Positions 26,562 to 38,424 are shown, counted from the first letter of the stretch. The stretch: DNA of 64,000 nucleotides from Mycobacterium colombiense (GCF_001953985.1 NZ_MBEI01000056.1:248001-312000); one strand, 5' to 3'. The notes: generated by a model from the sequence alone, not told the origin. Numbers and translations: made by a program.

Positions 26562-26602
26562 TGGTGATCGCGAGCGCGGCGTAGCCGGGCGAAGCGGGTC
26601 GC
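26558..26602 (+). repeat. Dispersed 45-bp repeat, copy 1
   Basis: This sequence matches the reverse complement of 31665-31709 at 43 of 45 positions. In both copies it starts at the TAG stop of the preceding gene and continues GATCGCGAGCGCGGCG and GGGCGAAGCGGGTCGC. It has several short self-complementary GC tracts and could fold, but no T run follows. It grades into the tandem repeat at 26594. Confidence 0.8.
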
Positions 26603-26662
26603 CACCATCGGGCTTAGCGGGTGGCCACCATCGGGCTTAGCGGGTGGCCACCATCGGACCTA
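26594..26662. repeat. 23-bp tandem repeat, three copies (candidate VNTR)
   Basis: Units at 26594-26616, 26617-26639 and 26640-26662 share GCGGGTGGCCACCATCGG as core. Unit 1 differs from unit 2 by one base and unit 3 from unit 2 at the last few bases. The stop codon of sepH lies in unit 3. The array fills the space between two convergent genes and looks like a small variable-number repeat. Confidence 0.9.
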
Positions 26663-27433
26663 GCGCTGCCCGCCCGAGCGGACGCCGAGCAACACGTCCT
26701 CCCACGCCGGGATGACCGGCTTGCCGCGGCGGGTGTGCACGGGCTTTTCGTCGGGCTCCACGACGGCCTCGGGTTCGGCGACGGACGGCTTCGTCGGCTC
26801 GTCGAAGTCGACGTGGGCGACCCGGGCCACCGGGCGCAACGGAAGTTCGAAGGTGGGGTCGATCAGCGCGCTGGCCGCGTCGTCGATGGCGGTCACGGTT
26901 CCGCCGTGGGCGCCGGGGGAGAAGCAGAAATGCGCGAGATTGTCGGAACGGCCGACCTTCCACGCGAGCTGCACCGTCCAGCGGTTGTCTTCGTTGCGCC
27001 AGGCGTCCCAGCTGAGTTTGTCGTGACTGAGGCCGCGGGTCACAAACGCGGCGGTGACCGTCTCGAGCAGGGTCAGCACGGCGGGGCCGTCGGCCAGCAT
27101 CGGGTGGGCGGCGGTTGCCAGCTCGGCGGCGCGGAACCGTTCCAGTAGCACCGGGTGGGCAAAGCGGCGGATCCGCGACACCTCCGAGCCTGACGCCGCG
27201 GCGACCTGCTCGACGGAGGCGCCCGCGCGGATCTTGGCCTGAATTTCTTTGGGGCTCAGCATGTTGGTGACTTCAATCTCGAGCTGCGGTTGCTCAGAGG
27301 ACAGGGCGGCGTCGCGCAGCAGGGCCCGCAGCCGGTCGTCGGCCGCCAGCTTGAACTGCTCCGCGGGATCGTCACCCTCGCAGATGACATATTTGCTGTC
27401 GGCATCCAGCCCAACCACTTTGAGTTCCCGCAT
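26660..27433 (-). CDS. sepH: Divisome regulator SepH (DUF3071)
   Basis: A 257-residue protein starting MRELKVVGLDADSKYVICEG, the signature of the actinobacterial SepH/DUF3071 family, which binds FtsZ and stimulates its assembly at the division site. A helix-turn-helix-like segment (SVEQVAAASGSEVSRIRRFA) lies near residue 75-95, and a disordered C-terminal tail ends VIPAWEDVLLGVRSGGQR. The gene ends inside a 23-bp tandem repeat. Confidence 0.88.
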   Translation of the reverse strand: MRELKVVGLDADSKYVICEGDDPAEQFKLAADDRLRALLRDAALSSEQPQLEIEVTNMLSPKEIQAKIRAGASVEQVAAASGSEVSRIRRFAHPVLLERFRAAELATAAHPMLADGPAVLTLLETVTAAFVTRGLSHDKLSWDAWRNEDNRWTVQLAWKVGRSDNLAHFCFSPGAHGGTVTAIDDAASALIDPTFELPLRPVARVAHVDFDEPTKPSVAEPEAVVEPDEKPVHTRRGKPVIPAWEDVLLGVRSGGQR

Positions 27434-27555
27434 GGTTATCTCCTCGCAGGCTCCGTGCAGGTCAGCGACGGACCCGTCACGTGCGCACTCTAGTCCAGCA
27501 ACCGCTCATCACCTGTGCTGACACGCTGTGCGGTTGCGCGCCGATTGCCGGTTGG

Positions 27556-28818
<1,263 letters not shown>

Positions 28819-28920
28819 TCAGGTCACAGTGCCTGGCAGGGGTCTAGAGAATATCCGGTACCTGCGGTACTGTCTGGACATAGCACGTCCAAATGTAAAC
28901 CTCGTTGGGGAGGCCTGGAT

Positions 28921-29946
28921 ATGGCTAGGACGCGATTAGTCCGGCGTTGGCGACACAAGATGGAAGTGCGCGACGACGCCGAATACGTCAACATGCTTGC
29001 CACACTGTCCGAGGGGTCGGTGCGGCGCAACTTCAATCCGTACACCGATATCGATTGGGATTCACCGGAATTCGCCGTCACGGAGAACGATCCGCGGTGG
29101 ATTCTGCCGGAGACCGACCCGCTGGGCCGGCATCCCTGGTATCTGGCGCAGTCGGACGAGCGCAAGATCAAGATCGGGATGTGGCGCCAGGCCAACGTGG
29201 CCAAGGTGGGTCTACATTTCGAGTCCATCCTGATCCGGGGCCTGATGAACTACACGTTCTGGGTGCCCAACGGCTCGCCGGAGTACCGGTACTGCCTGCA
29301 CGAGTCGGTCGAAGAGTGCAACCACACCATGATGTTCCAGGAGATGGTCAACCGCATCGGCGCCGACGTGCCGGGCATGCCGCGGGTTCTCAAGTGGCTC
29401 TCGCCGCTGGTGCCGCTGGTGGCCGGCCCGCTGCCGGTGGCGTTCTTCATCGGCGTGCTCGCCGGCGAGGAGCCCATCGACCACACGCAGAAAAATGTTC
29501 TGCGCGAAGGCAAGTCGCTGCACCCCATCATGGAACGGGTGATGGCTATCCACGTGGCCGAGGAAGCCCGTCACATCTCGTTTGCCCACGAGTTCCTGCG
29601 CAAGCGGGTGCCCGAATTGACCAAGCGGCAGCGGTTCTGGACCGCGCTGTACCTGCCGCTGACCATGAAGGCGCTGTGTCGCGCAATCGTGGTGCCGCCC
29701 AAGGCGTTCTGGCGCGAATTCGACATTCCGCGGGACGTGAAGAAGGAACTGTTCTTCCGGTCGCCGGAATCACGAAAGTGGTTGAGCGACATGTTCGGTG
29801 ACGTGCGGATGCTGGCCTACGACACGGGCCTGATGGAGACGCGCTCGGCGCGATTGATGTGGCGGCTGTGCAAGATCAACGGCAAGCCGTCGCGGTACCG
29901 CAGCGAGCCGCAGCGCCAGCACCTGGCCGCGGTCCCGGCCGCGTAA
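28921..29946 (+). CDS. Diiron oxygenase-like protein (AurF/Rv0885 family)
   Basis: A 341-residue ferritin-like protein. Candidate iron ligands lie in HFESILIRG, ESVEECNHTMMFQEM and HVAEEARHISFAHE, the ExxH-type pairs of the p-aminobenzoate N-oxygenase family. Activity in mycobacteria is not established. GGGGAGG precedes ATG 28921. Upstream, a direct repeat of CGGTAC (about 28856-28870) overlaps a TACTGT -10 candidate. fprB follows 18 nt downstream and could supply electrons (inference). Confidence 0.8.
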   Translation: MARTRLVRRWRHKMEVRDDAEYVNMLATLSEGSVRRNFNPYTDIDWDSPEFAVTENDPRWILPETDPLGRHPWYLAQSDERKIKIGMWRQANVAKVGLHFESILIRGLMNYTFWVPNGSPEYRYCLHESVEECNHTMMFQEMVNRIGADVPGMPRVLKWLSPLVPLVAGPLPVAFFIGVLAGEEPIDHTQKNVLREGKSLHPIMERVMAIHVAEEARHISFAHEFLRKRVPELTKRQRFWTALYLPLTMKALCRAIVVPPKAFWREFDIPRDVKKELFFRSPESRKWLSDMFGDVRMLAYDTGLMETRSARLMWRLCKINGKPSRYRSEPQRQHLAAVPAA

Positions 29947-29964
29947 TTAACTGCGAGTTCCTGT

Positions 29965-31653
29965 ATGCCGCACGTTATTACCCAGTCGTGCTGTAACGAC
30001 GGGTCCTGTGTTTTCGCGTGTCCGGTGAATTGCATTCACCCGACACCGGATGAGCCCGGCTTCGCCACCTCGGAGATGCTCTACATCGACCCGGTGGCGT
30101 GCGTGGACTGCGGCGCCTGTGTGAGCGCGTGTCCCGTCGGCGCGATCGCGCCCGACACCCGGCTGGACTCCAAGCAGCTGCCTTTCATCGAGATCAACGC
30201 GTCCTTCTACCCGGACCGGCCGAAGGGCCAGAAGCTGCCGCCGACGTCGAAGCTGGCCGCGGTGATCCCGGCCGCCGAGGTGCACGCCCGTCGCAGGCCG
30301 CTGACGGTGGCGATCGTCGGATCGGGGCCGGCGGCGATGTACGCCGCCGACGAACTGCTGACCCAGCGGGACGTGCGCGTCAACGTCTTCGAAAAGCTAC
30401 CCACGCCTTACGGTTTGGTGCGGGCCGGGGTGGCGCCGGATCACCAGAACACCAAGCGGGTCACCCGTCTGTTCGACAGGGTCGCCAGTGATCGCCGGTT
30501 CCGGTTCTATCTCAACGTCGAGGTCGGCAAGAAGTTGAGCCACGCGGACCTGCTGGCTCATCACCACGCCGTGCTGTATGCGGTGGGCGCACCCGATGAC
30601 CGCCGGCTGGACATCGAGGGCATGGGCCTGCCGGGGACCGGAACGGCAACCGAATTGGTCGCGTGGATCAACGGGCATCCCGACTTCGCCGATCTGCCAG
30701 TCGATCTCAGCCACGAGCGGGTGGTGATCGTGGGCAACGGCAACGTCGCCCTCGACGTCGCCCGGTTACTCACCTCGGATCCCGACGACTTGGCCCGCAC
30801 CGACATCGCGGACCACGCGCTTGCGGCCTTCCGGGACTCGGCGGTGCGCGAGGTGGTGATCGCCGCCCGGCGCGGCCCCGCCCAGTCGGCGTTCACGTTG
30901 CCCGAGCTGATCGGGCTTACCGGCAGCTCCGAGGTGGTGCTCAGCGCGGCGGACCATCAGCTGGTGGCGGCCGATCTCGCGGCCGCGTCGGACGCCCTGA
31001 CCAAGCGCAAGCTGGAAATCTTGAGCACGCTCGGCGACGATTCGGCGCCGTCGGACCGCCCCAGGATCAGGCTGGCGTATCGGCTCACCCCGAACCGGGT
31101 GCTGGGGGACCAGCGCGCCACCGGCGTGGAATTCTCCGTCACCGGCACCGACGAGACGCGCCTTCTGGAGACGGGTCTGGTGCTGACGTCGATTGGCTAC
31201 CGCGGCAAGCCGATTCGCGATTTGCCGTATGACGAATCGTCGGCTGTCGTGCCGAACGACGGCGGCCGCGTCGTCGACCCCGCCTGCGGGCGGCCGGTGC
31301 CCGGCGCATACGTCGCGGGCTGGATCAAGCGGGGCCCCAGCGGCTTCATCGGCACCAACAAGTCCTGCTCGTTACAGACCGTGCAGGCCCTGGTCGCCGA
31401 TTTCAACGCCGGCAAGCTGACCGAGCCGGTCGCCAAACCCGACGCGCTGGCCCGGCTGGTGCACGACCGTCAGCCCGACGCGATCGACGCGGCGGGATGG
31501 CGCGCCATCGACGCCGCCGCAATCGCACGCGGCGGCGACGACGGCCGGCCCCGCAACAAGTTCACCGACGTGTCCGCCATGCTGGCGGCCGCGGCCACCG
31601 CAGAGCCGGCGCCGCCGCAACGACGCCGGCTGCTGGACCGGCTGCTCGGCTAG
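29965..31653 (+). CDS. fprB: NADPH-ferredoxin reductase FprB with N-terminal ferredoxin
   Basis: A 562-residue fusion. Residues ~1-70 form a bacterial-type ferredoxin (CCNDGSCVFACPVNCIHP, then CVDCGACVSACPVGAIAP). Residues ~110-500 are adrenodoxin-reductase-like, with FAD motif VGSGPAAMYAADEL, NADPH motif IVGNGNVALDVARLL and GWIKRGPSGFIGTNK. The C-terminal ~60 residues are Ala-rich. It moves electrons from NADPH to ferredoxins, including its own domain. Confidence 0.95.
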   Translation: MPHVITQSCCNDGSCVFACPVNCIHPTPDEPGFATSEMLYIDPVACVDCGACVSACPVGAIAPDTRLDSKQLPFIEINASFYPDRPKGQKLPPTSKLAAVIPAAEVHARRRPLTVAIVGSGPAAMYAADELLTQRDVRVNVFEKLPTPYGLVRAGVAPDHQNTKRVTRLFDRVASDRRFRFYLNVEVGKKLSHADLLAHHHAVLYAVGAPDDRRLDIEGMGLPGTGTATELVAWINGHPDFADLPVDLSHERVVIVGNGNVALDVARLLTSDPDDLARTDIADHALAAFRDSAVREVVIAARRGPAQSAFTLPELIGLTGSSEVVLSAADHQLVAADLAAASDALTKRKLEILSTLGDDSAPSDRPRIRLAYRLTPNRVLGDQRATGVEFSVTGTDETRLLETGLVLTSIGYRGKPIRDLPYDESSAVVPNDGGRVVDPACGRPVPGAYVAGWIKRGPSGFIGTNKSCSLQTVQALVADFNAGKLTEPVAKPDALARLVHDRQPDAIDAAGWRAIDAAAIARGGDDGRPRNKFTDVSAMLAAAATAEPAPPQRRRLLDRLLG

Positions 31654-31664
31654 TCCCGATAGTT

Positions 31665-31709
31665 GCGACCCGCTTCGCCCGGCTGCGCCGCGCTCGCGAT
31701 CGCCACTAA
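31665..31709 (-). repeat. Dispersed 45-bp repeat, copy 2
   Basis: In minus orientation this matches 26558-26602 at 43 of 45 positions. It starts at the TAG stop of the VOC gene, as copy 1 starts at the stop of the DUF2537 gene. It fills the gap between the convergent fprB and VOC genes. Confidence 0.8.
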
Positions 31710-32164
31710 CCGGCGCTCTGGCCGGACATCGCGGCCGAGATCTCTTCCATGCTGACCTCGCGGACCGGCTGCCCCATCGACCACTGGTGGCCGAACGGGT
31801 CGGCGACCATGCCGTAGCGGTCGCCCCAGAACTGGTCCTCCAACGGCATCACCACCGTGGCGCCGGCATCCAGCGCCCGCTGGAAGCTGGCGTCGACGTC
31901 GGTGACCGTCAGGTGGATCGTGACCGGGGTGCCGCCCAGCGACGTCGGCGTCAGCGACCTGCCGCCACACGCCTCCGGGAAGTCGTCGTTGAGCATCACC
32001 GTGAAGCCGTTGATGCGCACCGCGGCGTGCACCAGTTTGCCGTCGGGACGCGGCACGCGCCCGATTTCCTGTGCCCCAAAAGCCTTGACATAGAAATCGA
32101 TTGCCGCGGCGGCATCGTCGACCACCAGGTGCGGGGACAGTGCCGGTTCGATGTTGATCGCCAT
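31706..32164 (-). CDS. VOC (glyoxalase-fold) protein (Rv0887c-like)
   Basis: A 152-residue PhnB-like VOC protein: two paired beta-alpha-beta modules, with LSPHLVVDDAAAAIDFYVKA at the start and GDRYGMVADPFGHQWSMGQP near the end. Members include fosfomycin-type resistance and demethylmenaquinone-like enzymes, but activity here is unassigned. ATG 32164 is preceded by AAGGAG and gives the length I recall for the M. tuberculosis protein. Confidence 0.85.
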   Translation of the reverse strand: MAINIEPALSPHLVVDDAAAAIDFYVKAFGAQEIGRVPRPDGKLVHAAVRINGFTVMLNDDFPEACGGRSLTPTSLGGTPVTIHLTVTDVDASFQRALDAGATVVMPLEDQFWGDRYGMVADPFGHQWSMGQPVREVSMEEISAAMSGQSAG

Positions 32165-32269
32165 GCTGGTTCTCCTTGCTGTCGCATTCGCCCGTGAGGG
32201 ATCACCAATATTGACCATGTGTCGCGGCAATTCTCATCGCGTCTCATCGCGCCGGTTCGAAGTAGCTCG

Positions 32270-32785
32270 TCACACCGGGTCGAACCTGTTGATCAGCCAG
32301 GTGCCGTTGACCTTGGCGAGGCCGACGCTCACCGAGCTGGACGTGGTCGTCGGTGCGGGCTGGTCGGCGGAGGTTGTCGTCTGTGAGACGAAGGCGAGGA
32401 TGGTCGCGGCGTTGCTCGCCAGGCTCTGAACCCCGGCGCGCTGCACGGTGGCGGTGGTGGTCAGCCGCTTCTGCCGCGCGGTGGGGGCGACGACCTGGCT
32501 GGTGAACTGCCGGTAGTAGGTGAGGAAATCGCCCGTCAGCATCGCACTGGCGGCGTTGAAGTCCTGTTCGAGCGTGTCCGATGAATAGCTCAGCACCTTC
32601 ACCGTTCCCGCGCTCGCGGCCTGGGCTGCCGCCTGGCGGTCGGAGAGTTGATCCGCTACGGGCGGTGGTTGTCGGCTTTTCAGATGCATCTCCCAGGCGC
32701 CGAGCGCGTCCACGCCCACCGTGGTGAGGGCGAGGACGACAACGACCGCCCACCAGATGATACGTCCTGCCGAACCTGATCTCAT
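32270..32785 (-). CDS. Mce-associated-type membrane protein
   Basis: A 171-residue protein with one N-terminal membrane segment (IIWWAVVVVLALTTVGVDAL) and an extracytoplasmic domain, AGTVKVLSYSSDTLEQDFNAASAMLTG and FLTYYRQFTSQVVAP, typical of Mce-associated (Mam/Mas) proteins with a VirB8/NTF2-like fold. Its ATG overlaps the kinase stop by four bases. It probably partners the kinase, whose own ectodomain is related. I recall a secreted sphingomyelinase gene (Rv0888) at this position in M. tuberculosis instead. Confidence 0.75.
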   Translation of the reverse strand: MRSGSAGRIIWWAVVVVLALTTVGVDALGAWEMHLKSRQPPPVADQLSDRQAAAQAASAGTVKVLSYSSDTLEQDFNAASAMLTGDFLTYYRQFTSQVVAPTARQKRLTTTATVQRAGVQSLASNAATILAFVSQTTTSADQPAPTTTSSSVSVGLAKVNGTWLINRFDPV

Positions 32786-34242
32786 GTCACGAACTCGACC
32801 TTGGACACCTTGTAGGCGTCGCCGACTTTCTCGACCCGCATCGCCAACCGCCAGTTTCGCGGTTCTTGCGCCGCGCCGTTGCTGTTGGTGATTTTTGCCG
32901 TCGCGGCGACCAGGACCTGGGCTTTGGTTCCGCTGATCGACTCGAGTGCCGCGGCGTTCACCGTTCCTTGGGTCGACACGTTGGAATCCATGACCGTTTT
33001 GGTGAAATCTTCGCGTCGCGTCAGGAAGTCGTCGTGGAATTCGCCGATCGACCCGTCGACGATGCGCTGGATGTCGCTGGCGGCGGATTTTGAGCTCAGG
33101 CTGGTGAGCCAGCCCGCGAATTGCTTGGCGTAGTCGACGTACGGCTGCCACTGCGGTGCGGCGGTCGACGGTTGTGGAGGCGCACGCAACACCTGCGCCC
33201 CGGCGAACGCGCCGGCGCACAGCAACAGGATCGTGAGGACCAGCGGCACCAGCACCGCGGTGTGCGTTCTTCGCCTGGCGGCCGGTGTCGGTGCCGGATA
33301 GTGAGGCATCTGGGGCCAAGTGCCGGCCGTCAGAATTGGCGGTGCACCCATCGCCGCCGCGCCGGCCGGCCATGCCGCGGCCGGCGGGTTCCATTGCACG
33401 GCAGCGGCGTTGATCGACTCGCCGAGGGCCTGGGCGAAGTCGGTGCAGCGCGAAAAGCGTTGCGCGGGATCCTTGCTCATCGCCCTCGACAGCACCGGGT
33501 CCAGCGGTACGAGGTCGGGGCGCCGCTGGGCCAGCTGCGGCGGTGGCGCGTTGAGATGGTTGCCGATGACCGCCGCCGGGCTGGTGTCCGCGAAGGCAGC
33601 GGCGCCGGTCAGCAGGTGAAATGCCGTGGCGGCCAACGAGTATTGATCGGCCCGCCCGTCAAGGGCGCCACCCATCAGCTGCTCTGGCGCCGCGTAGCTG
33701 ACCGCGCCCGCCGTGCCGGTAGTGATCAATCCGCTGATGTCATCGGATCTGCGGGCAATGCCGAAGTCGGCCAACAGGATACGGCGTGGTTCCGAATCGG
33801 ATTCGGTTACCAGAATGTTTTCGGGTTTGACATCGCGGTGCAGCATTCCGCGCCGGTGACCGTGGTCGAGCGCGTCCGCGACGGCCGCGACGATCTCCAG
33901 GACCTCGCGGGCGGCCATGCCGTGGGGGTGGTGTTCGCGCAACAGGCGCCCGGCGTCGGTGCCCTGCACGTAGTCCATGGCGATCCATAGCCGGCCGTCG
34001 AATTCGCCACGATCGTGTATCGCAACGATATTGGGGTGCCGCAGGGCGGCGGCCAGGTCCGCGTCCCGCTCGAAACGTTCCCGAAATCCGGCATCACCGG
34101 TCAACGAGGCGGGCAAGATCTTGAGCGCGTCCAGCCGCGGCAACCGGGGATGCCGCGCCACATAGACCTCGGCCGTCGCGCCCGAGCCCAGTAGCCCCTG
34201 AATGGTGTAGCCGGCGAACTCGGCACCATCCGCCAAGGTCAT
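32782..34242 (-). CDS. Transmembrane Ser/Thr protein kinase with Mce-associated-like ectodomain
   Basis: A 486-residue PknB-type kinase. The Gly loop is GSGATAEVY (19-27), catalytic Lys41 in ALKIL, HRDVKPEN at 135-142, DFG at 159-161 and APE at 185-187. A Pro/Ala-rich juxtamembrane region and one membrane helix (~330-351) lead to an external domain (YAKQFAGWLTSLSSKSAASD ... WRLAMRVEKVGDAYKVSKVE) like Mce-associated proteins. The next gene encodes a free protein of that type, so the pair may sense an envelope or lipid signal. Ligand unknown. Confidence 0.88.
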   Translation of the reverse strand: MTLADGAEFAGYTIQGLLGSGATAEVYVARHPRLPRLDALKILPASLTGDAGFRERFERDADLAAALRHPNIVAIHDRGEFDGRLWIAMDYVQGTDAGRLLREHHPHGMAAREVLEIVAAVADALDHGHRRGMLHRDVKPENILVTESDSEPRRILLADFGIARRSDDISGLITTGTAGAVSYAAPEQLMGGALDGRADQYSLAATAFHLLTGAAAFADTSPAAVIGNHLNAPPPQLAQRRPDLVPLDPVLSRAMSKDPAQRFSRCTDFAQALGESINAAAVQWNPPAAAWPAGAAAMGAPPILTAGTWPQMPHYPAPTPAARRRTHTAVLVPLVLTILLLCAGAFAGAQVLRAPPQPSTAAPQWQPYVDYAKQFAGWLTSLSSKSAASDIQRIVDGSIGEFHDDFLTRREDFTKTVMDSNVSTQGTVNAAALESISGTKAQVLVAATAKITNSNGAAQEPRNWRLAMRVEKVGDAYKVSKVEFVT

Positions 34243-34293
34243 GGACCGATCCTACTGAGTGATCAGCAAAGAGGTCGGCGCCGATCGAGCGGC

Positions 34294-35415
34294 TCAGGCG
34301 TTGGTGAGACTGCGGTCCCAGCCCTCGACGGATTCCGGGCTGCGCGGGCTGGGGCCGACGTAGATGGCCGACGGCCGGACCAGCTTGCCCAGCCGCTTCT
34401 GCTCGAGGATGTGCGCGCACCACCCGGCGGTGCGGCCGCAGGTGAACATCGCCGGCATCATGTTGGCCGGTACCCGGGCGAAGTCCAGCATCACCGCGGC
34501 CCAGAACTCGACGTTGGTCTCGATCGCCCGGTCCGGACGGCGCTCGCGCAGCTCGGCCAGGGCCGCCTGCTCCAGCGCGACGGCGACCTCGTGGCGCGGG
34601 GCGCCCAGGCGTTCCGCGGTGGCGCGCAGCACCCGGGCCCGCGGGTCCTCCGCGCGGTAGACCCGGTGGCCGAAGCCCATCAGCTTGTCGCCGCTGTCCA
34701 GGATCTTCTTCACCAGGGCACGCGCGTCGCCGGTGCGCTCGACCTCTTCGATCATCGGCAGCACCCGCGCCGGCGCCCCGCCGTGCAGCGGGCCGCTCAT
34801 CGCCCCGATCGCCCCGGACAACGCAGCCGCCACGTCGGCGCCGGTCGAGGCGATCACCCGGGCGGTGAACGTCGAGGCGTTCATCCCGTGCTCGGCGGCC
34901 GAGACCCAGTAGGCGTCAATCGCTTCGACGTGGCGTGGATCCGGCTCGCCCTGCCACCGCGTCATGAAACGCGCGGTGACGGTTTCGCATTCGTCGATGA
35001 CCCGCTGCGGCACGGCGGGCTGGTAGATCCCGCGCGCGGACTGTGCGACGTAGGACAGCGCCATCACCGACGCCCGGGCCAGCTGGTCGCGGGCCACGGA
35101 GTCCTCGGTGTCCAGCAGCGGCTTGTATCCCCAGATCGGGGCCAGCATCGCCAGGCCCGCCTGCACGTCGACGCGGACGTCGCCGGTGTGGATGGGCAGC
35201 GGGAAGGGCTCGGCGGGCGGCAGCCCGCGGCCGAACTTGCCGTCGACCAGCAGCGCCCACACGTCACCGAAGGTGACTTGCTGGGTCACCAGGTCTTCGA
35301 TGTCGACGCCGCGATAGCGCAGCGCACCACCGTCTTTATCCGGTTCGGCAATTTCGGTGGTGAAGGCGACCACGCCTTCAAGGCCGGGGACAAAGTCTTC
35401 GGGTACCGCAGTCAT
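34294..35415 (-). CDS. citA: Citrate synthase II CitA
   Basis: A 373-residue citrate synthase condensing oxaloacetate and acetyl-CoA. Catalytic regions are [31 protein letters not shown] and AIETNVEFWAAVMLDFARVP. It is shorter than GltA2 encoded in the same window. ATG 35415 starts MTAVPEDFVPG and yields the M. tuberculosis length. A strong palindrome separates it from the divergent pdxH. Confidence 0.95.
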   Translation of the reverse strand: MTAVPEDFVPGLEGVVAFTTEIAEPDKDGGALRYRGVDIEDLVTQQVTFGDVWALLVDGKFGRGLPPAEPFPLPIHTGDVRVDVQAGLAMLAPIWGYKPLLDTEDSVARDQLARASVMALSYVAQSARGIYQPAVPQRVIDECETVTARFMTRWQGEPDPRHVEAIDAYWVSAAEHGMNASTFTARVIASTGADVAAALSGAIGAMSGPLHGGAPARVLPMIEEVERTGDARALVKKILDSGDKLMGFGHRVYRAEDPRARVLRATAERLGAPRHEVAVALEQAALAELRERRPDRAIETNVEFWAAVMLDFARVPANMMPAMFTCGRTAGWCAHILEQKRLGKLVRPSAIYVGPSPRSPESVEGWDRSLTNA

Positions 35416-35446
35416 AGGAAAATTCTCGCACCCCCCGATCGGGCCG

Positions 35447-35479
35447 ACGCTACCGGCCGGTAGCAAGCGCCGGTAGCGT
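35447..35479. promoter_or_regulatory. Double palindrome between citA and pdxH
   Basis: A perfect 16-bp palindrome GCTACCGGCCGGTAGC (35449-35464) is followed by a third CGGTAGC half-site at 35471-35477. Together they also form an 11-bp inverted repeat (35447-35457 with 35469-35479). The site ends 7 nt before the pdxH start codon, so it could be an operator for both genes or a leader hairpin. The binding protein is unknown. Confidence 0.55.
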
Positions 35480-35486
35480 TGACGCG

Positions 35487-36149
35487 ATGGCAGGACCAGA
35501 CGACGAGCACCTGCAAAGAATGCGTGTGGAGTACGGGTCAGTGGAAAAAGACGGCAGTCCGGATCTCGACACCGATTGGCTGCGCGACGGCTGGGTTTCG
35601 TTGTTGCGCAAATGGATCGACGACGCCGAGCGCTCGGGTGTGGCCGAACCCAACGCGTTCGTGCTGGCCACCGTCACCGCCGACGGCAGGCCCGCGAGCC
35701 GATCGGTGTTGTGCAAGAGCGTGGACGAGACCGGGATCACGTTCTTCACCAACTATGACTCCGCCAAGGGCGACGATCTCGCGGCGACGGCGTACGCCTC
35801 GGCGACGTTTCCCTGGTACCAACTCGGCCGGCAGGTCCACATCCGCGGGCCGGTGAGCAAGGTCACCGCGCAAAACACCGAGGACTACTGGTCCAAGCGG
35901 CCGCGCGGGTCGCAGCTCGGCGCCTGGGCGTCGCACCAATCGCAACCGATCGCGTCACGGGCGGCCCTGCTCGACCAGCTGGGGGAGGTGACCGCCCGCT
36001 TCGCCGACCGCGAGCAGGTCCCGGTCCCGCCGGGCTGGGGTGGCTATCTCATTGCCCCGGAACTCGTCGAGTTCTGGCAGGGCCGGGAAAATCGATTGCA
36101 CAACCGCATCCGCATAGCCGGAGATCGGGTGGAGCGCCTGCAGCCCTAA
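35487..36149 (+). CDS. pdxH: Pyridoxamine/pyridoxine 5'-phosphate oxidase PdxH
   Basis: A 220-residue FMN enzyme making PLP. It has [40 protein letters not shown] and the C-terminal [14 protein letters not shown], close to the family EFWQGRxxRLHDR. In M. tuberculosis pdxH is elsewhere (Rv2607); the citA-pdxH-gltA2 order here is, as I recall, the arrangement of fast growers and probably ancestral. Confidence 0.93.
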   Translation: MAGPDDEHLQRMRVEYGSVEKDGSPDLDTDWLRDGWVSLLRKWIDDAERSGVAEPNAFVLATVTADGRPASRSVLCKSVDETGITFFTNYDSAKGDDLAATAYASATFPWYQLGRQVHIRGPVSKVTAQNTEDYWSKRPRGSQLGAWASHQSQPIASRAALLDQLGEVTARFADREQVPVPPGWGGYLIAPELVEFWQGRENRLHNRIRIAGDRVERLQP

Positions 36150-36307
36150 CCCGCAGATGATGCGCGTCGCGCGGCGGCGTGGCGGGATCGATTGCTGGCG
36201 TGACCAGCGGACTCGACCCCGGCCAGGCGCCTCATCCTCATAACGACTACCTTTTGCAGTAAGCACCAAGTCAGCAGCTAAATCAGCCAGAGCGCGAAGG
36301 GGTTCTC

Positions 36308-37606
<1,299 letters not shown>

Positions 37607-37617
37607 CCCGTTGGGCC

Positions 37618-38424
37618 TTAGTCATCGCGCTGCTCGCGGTTCTGGCTGAACGCTTGTTGGGCGGCGCGGAATGAGGGCGATCTCAGGCAGCGAACCTGGG
37701 CTTGGACGGCGAGTCGTAAGCTCGCGGCCGGCTGCAGAAGCCAGCTGGCCTCGATGGCCCGGCGGGCGCCTTCGATGGCCTCCGGCGGCTGGGCGGCAAG
37801 GCGTTTGGCGAATGTCTGTACCGCGGGTTCCAGGACGTCTTCGGCGACAACGCGATTCGCGAGTCCGATGTTCAGGGCATCCGTGGAGTCGATGATTTCA
37901 CCGAGCAGTACCATCTGGCGCGCGCGGGCTTCCCCGATGAGTCTCGGGAGTCGGAAGGTAGCGCCCATGTCCGGTAGCAAGCCATAGCGCGTTTCAGGGA
38001 GGCCGACGCGCGCACCGTCGGCGAAAATGCGGAAGTCGCAGGCGAGCGCCAACTGTAGTCCCGCGCCGTAGGCGTGGCCCCGAACCGCCGCGACGCTGGG
38101 GCAGCGCAGCTTGGGAATGAATTCGAAGCTGCCGGCCAACCGCAGACCTCGCTCGATCGTCTGCTCGTCGGACAGTTGGCCGGCGAACTGCGGGAGGATG
38201 GTTGACATGGCCTCGGGCAGGTCAAGTCCCGCGCAAAAAGACGGCCCGGCGCCGGTGACCACCAAGCAGCGTAATGTGTTGTCCGCCAATAGATATGCGC
38301 TCAGGTCGTGCAATTCGTCTCGCATCCGCTGGTTTTGCGCATTCAGCTTGGACGGACGGTTCAAGGTCAACGTGCCCACGTCGGCAGCCCGCTCATAGAC
38401 AATGGTCTCGAAGCCCTTATTCAT
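37618..38424 (-). CDS. Enoyl-CoA hydratase/isomerase (crotonase) family protein
   Basis: A 268-residue crotonase. The oxyanion-hole segments are [11 protein letters not shown] and [17 protein letters not shown], and Glu in [13 protein letters not shown] fits one catalytic acid position. It hydrates or isomerises an unknown CoA ester. Its ATG overlaps the stop of the sigma factor gene by four bases, so it belongs to the sigma operon and is probably a target of the same stimulus. Confidence 0.88.
   Translation of the reverse strand: MNKGFETIVYERAADVGTLTLNRPSKLNAQNQRMRDELHDLSAYLLADNTLRCLVVTGAGPSFCAGLDLPEAMSTILPQFAGQLSDEQTIERGLRLAGSFEFIPKLRCPSVAAVRGHAYGAGLQLALACDFRIFADGARVGLPETRYGLLPDMGATFRLPRLIGEARARQMVLLGEIIDSTDALNIGLANRVVAEDVLEPAVQTFAKRLAAQPPEAIEGARRAIEASWLLQPAASLRLAVQAQVRCLRSPSFRAAQQAFSQNREQRDD

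Noticed and set aside
26594-26662. Tandem repeats as a CRISPR array
   Set aside because: The 23-bp units are contiguous with no unique spacers and there are no cas genes.
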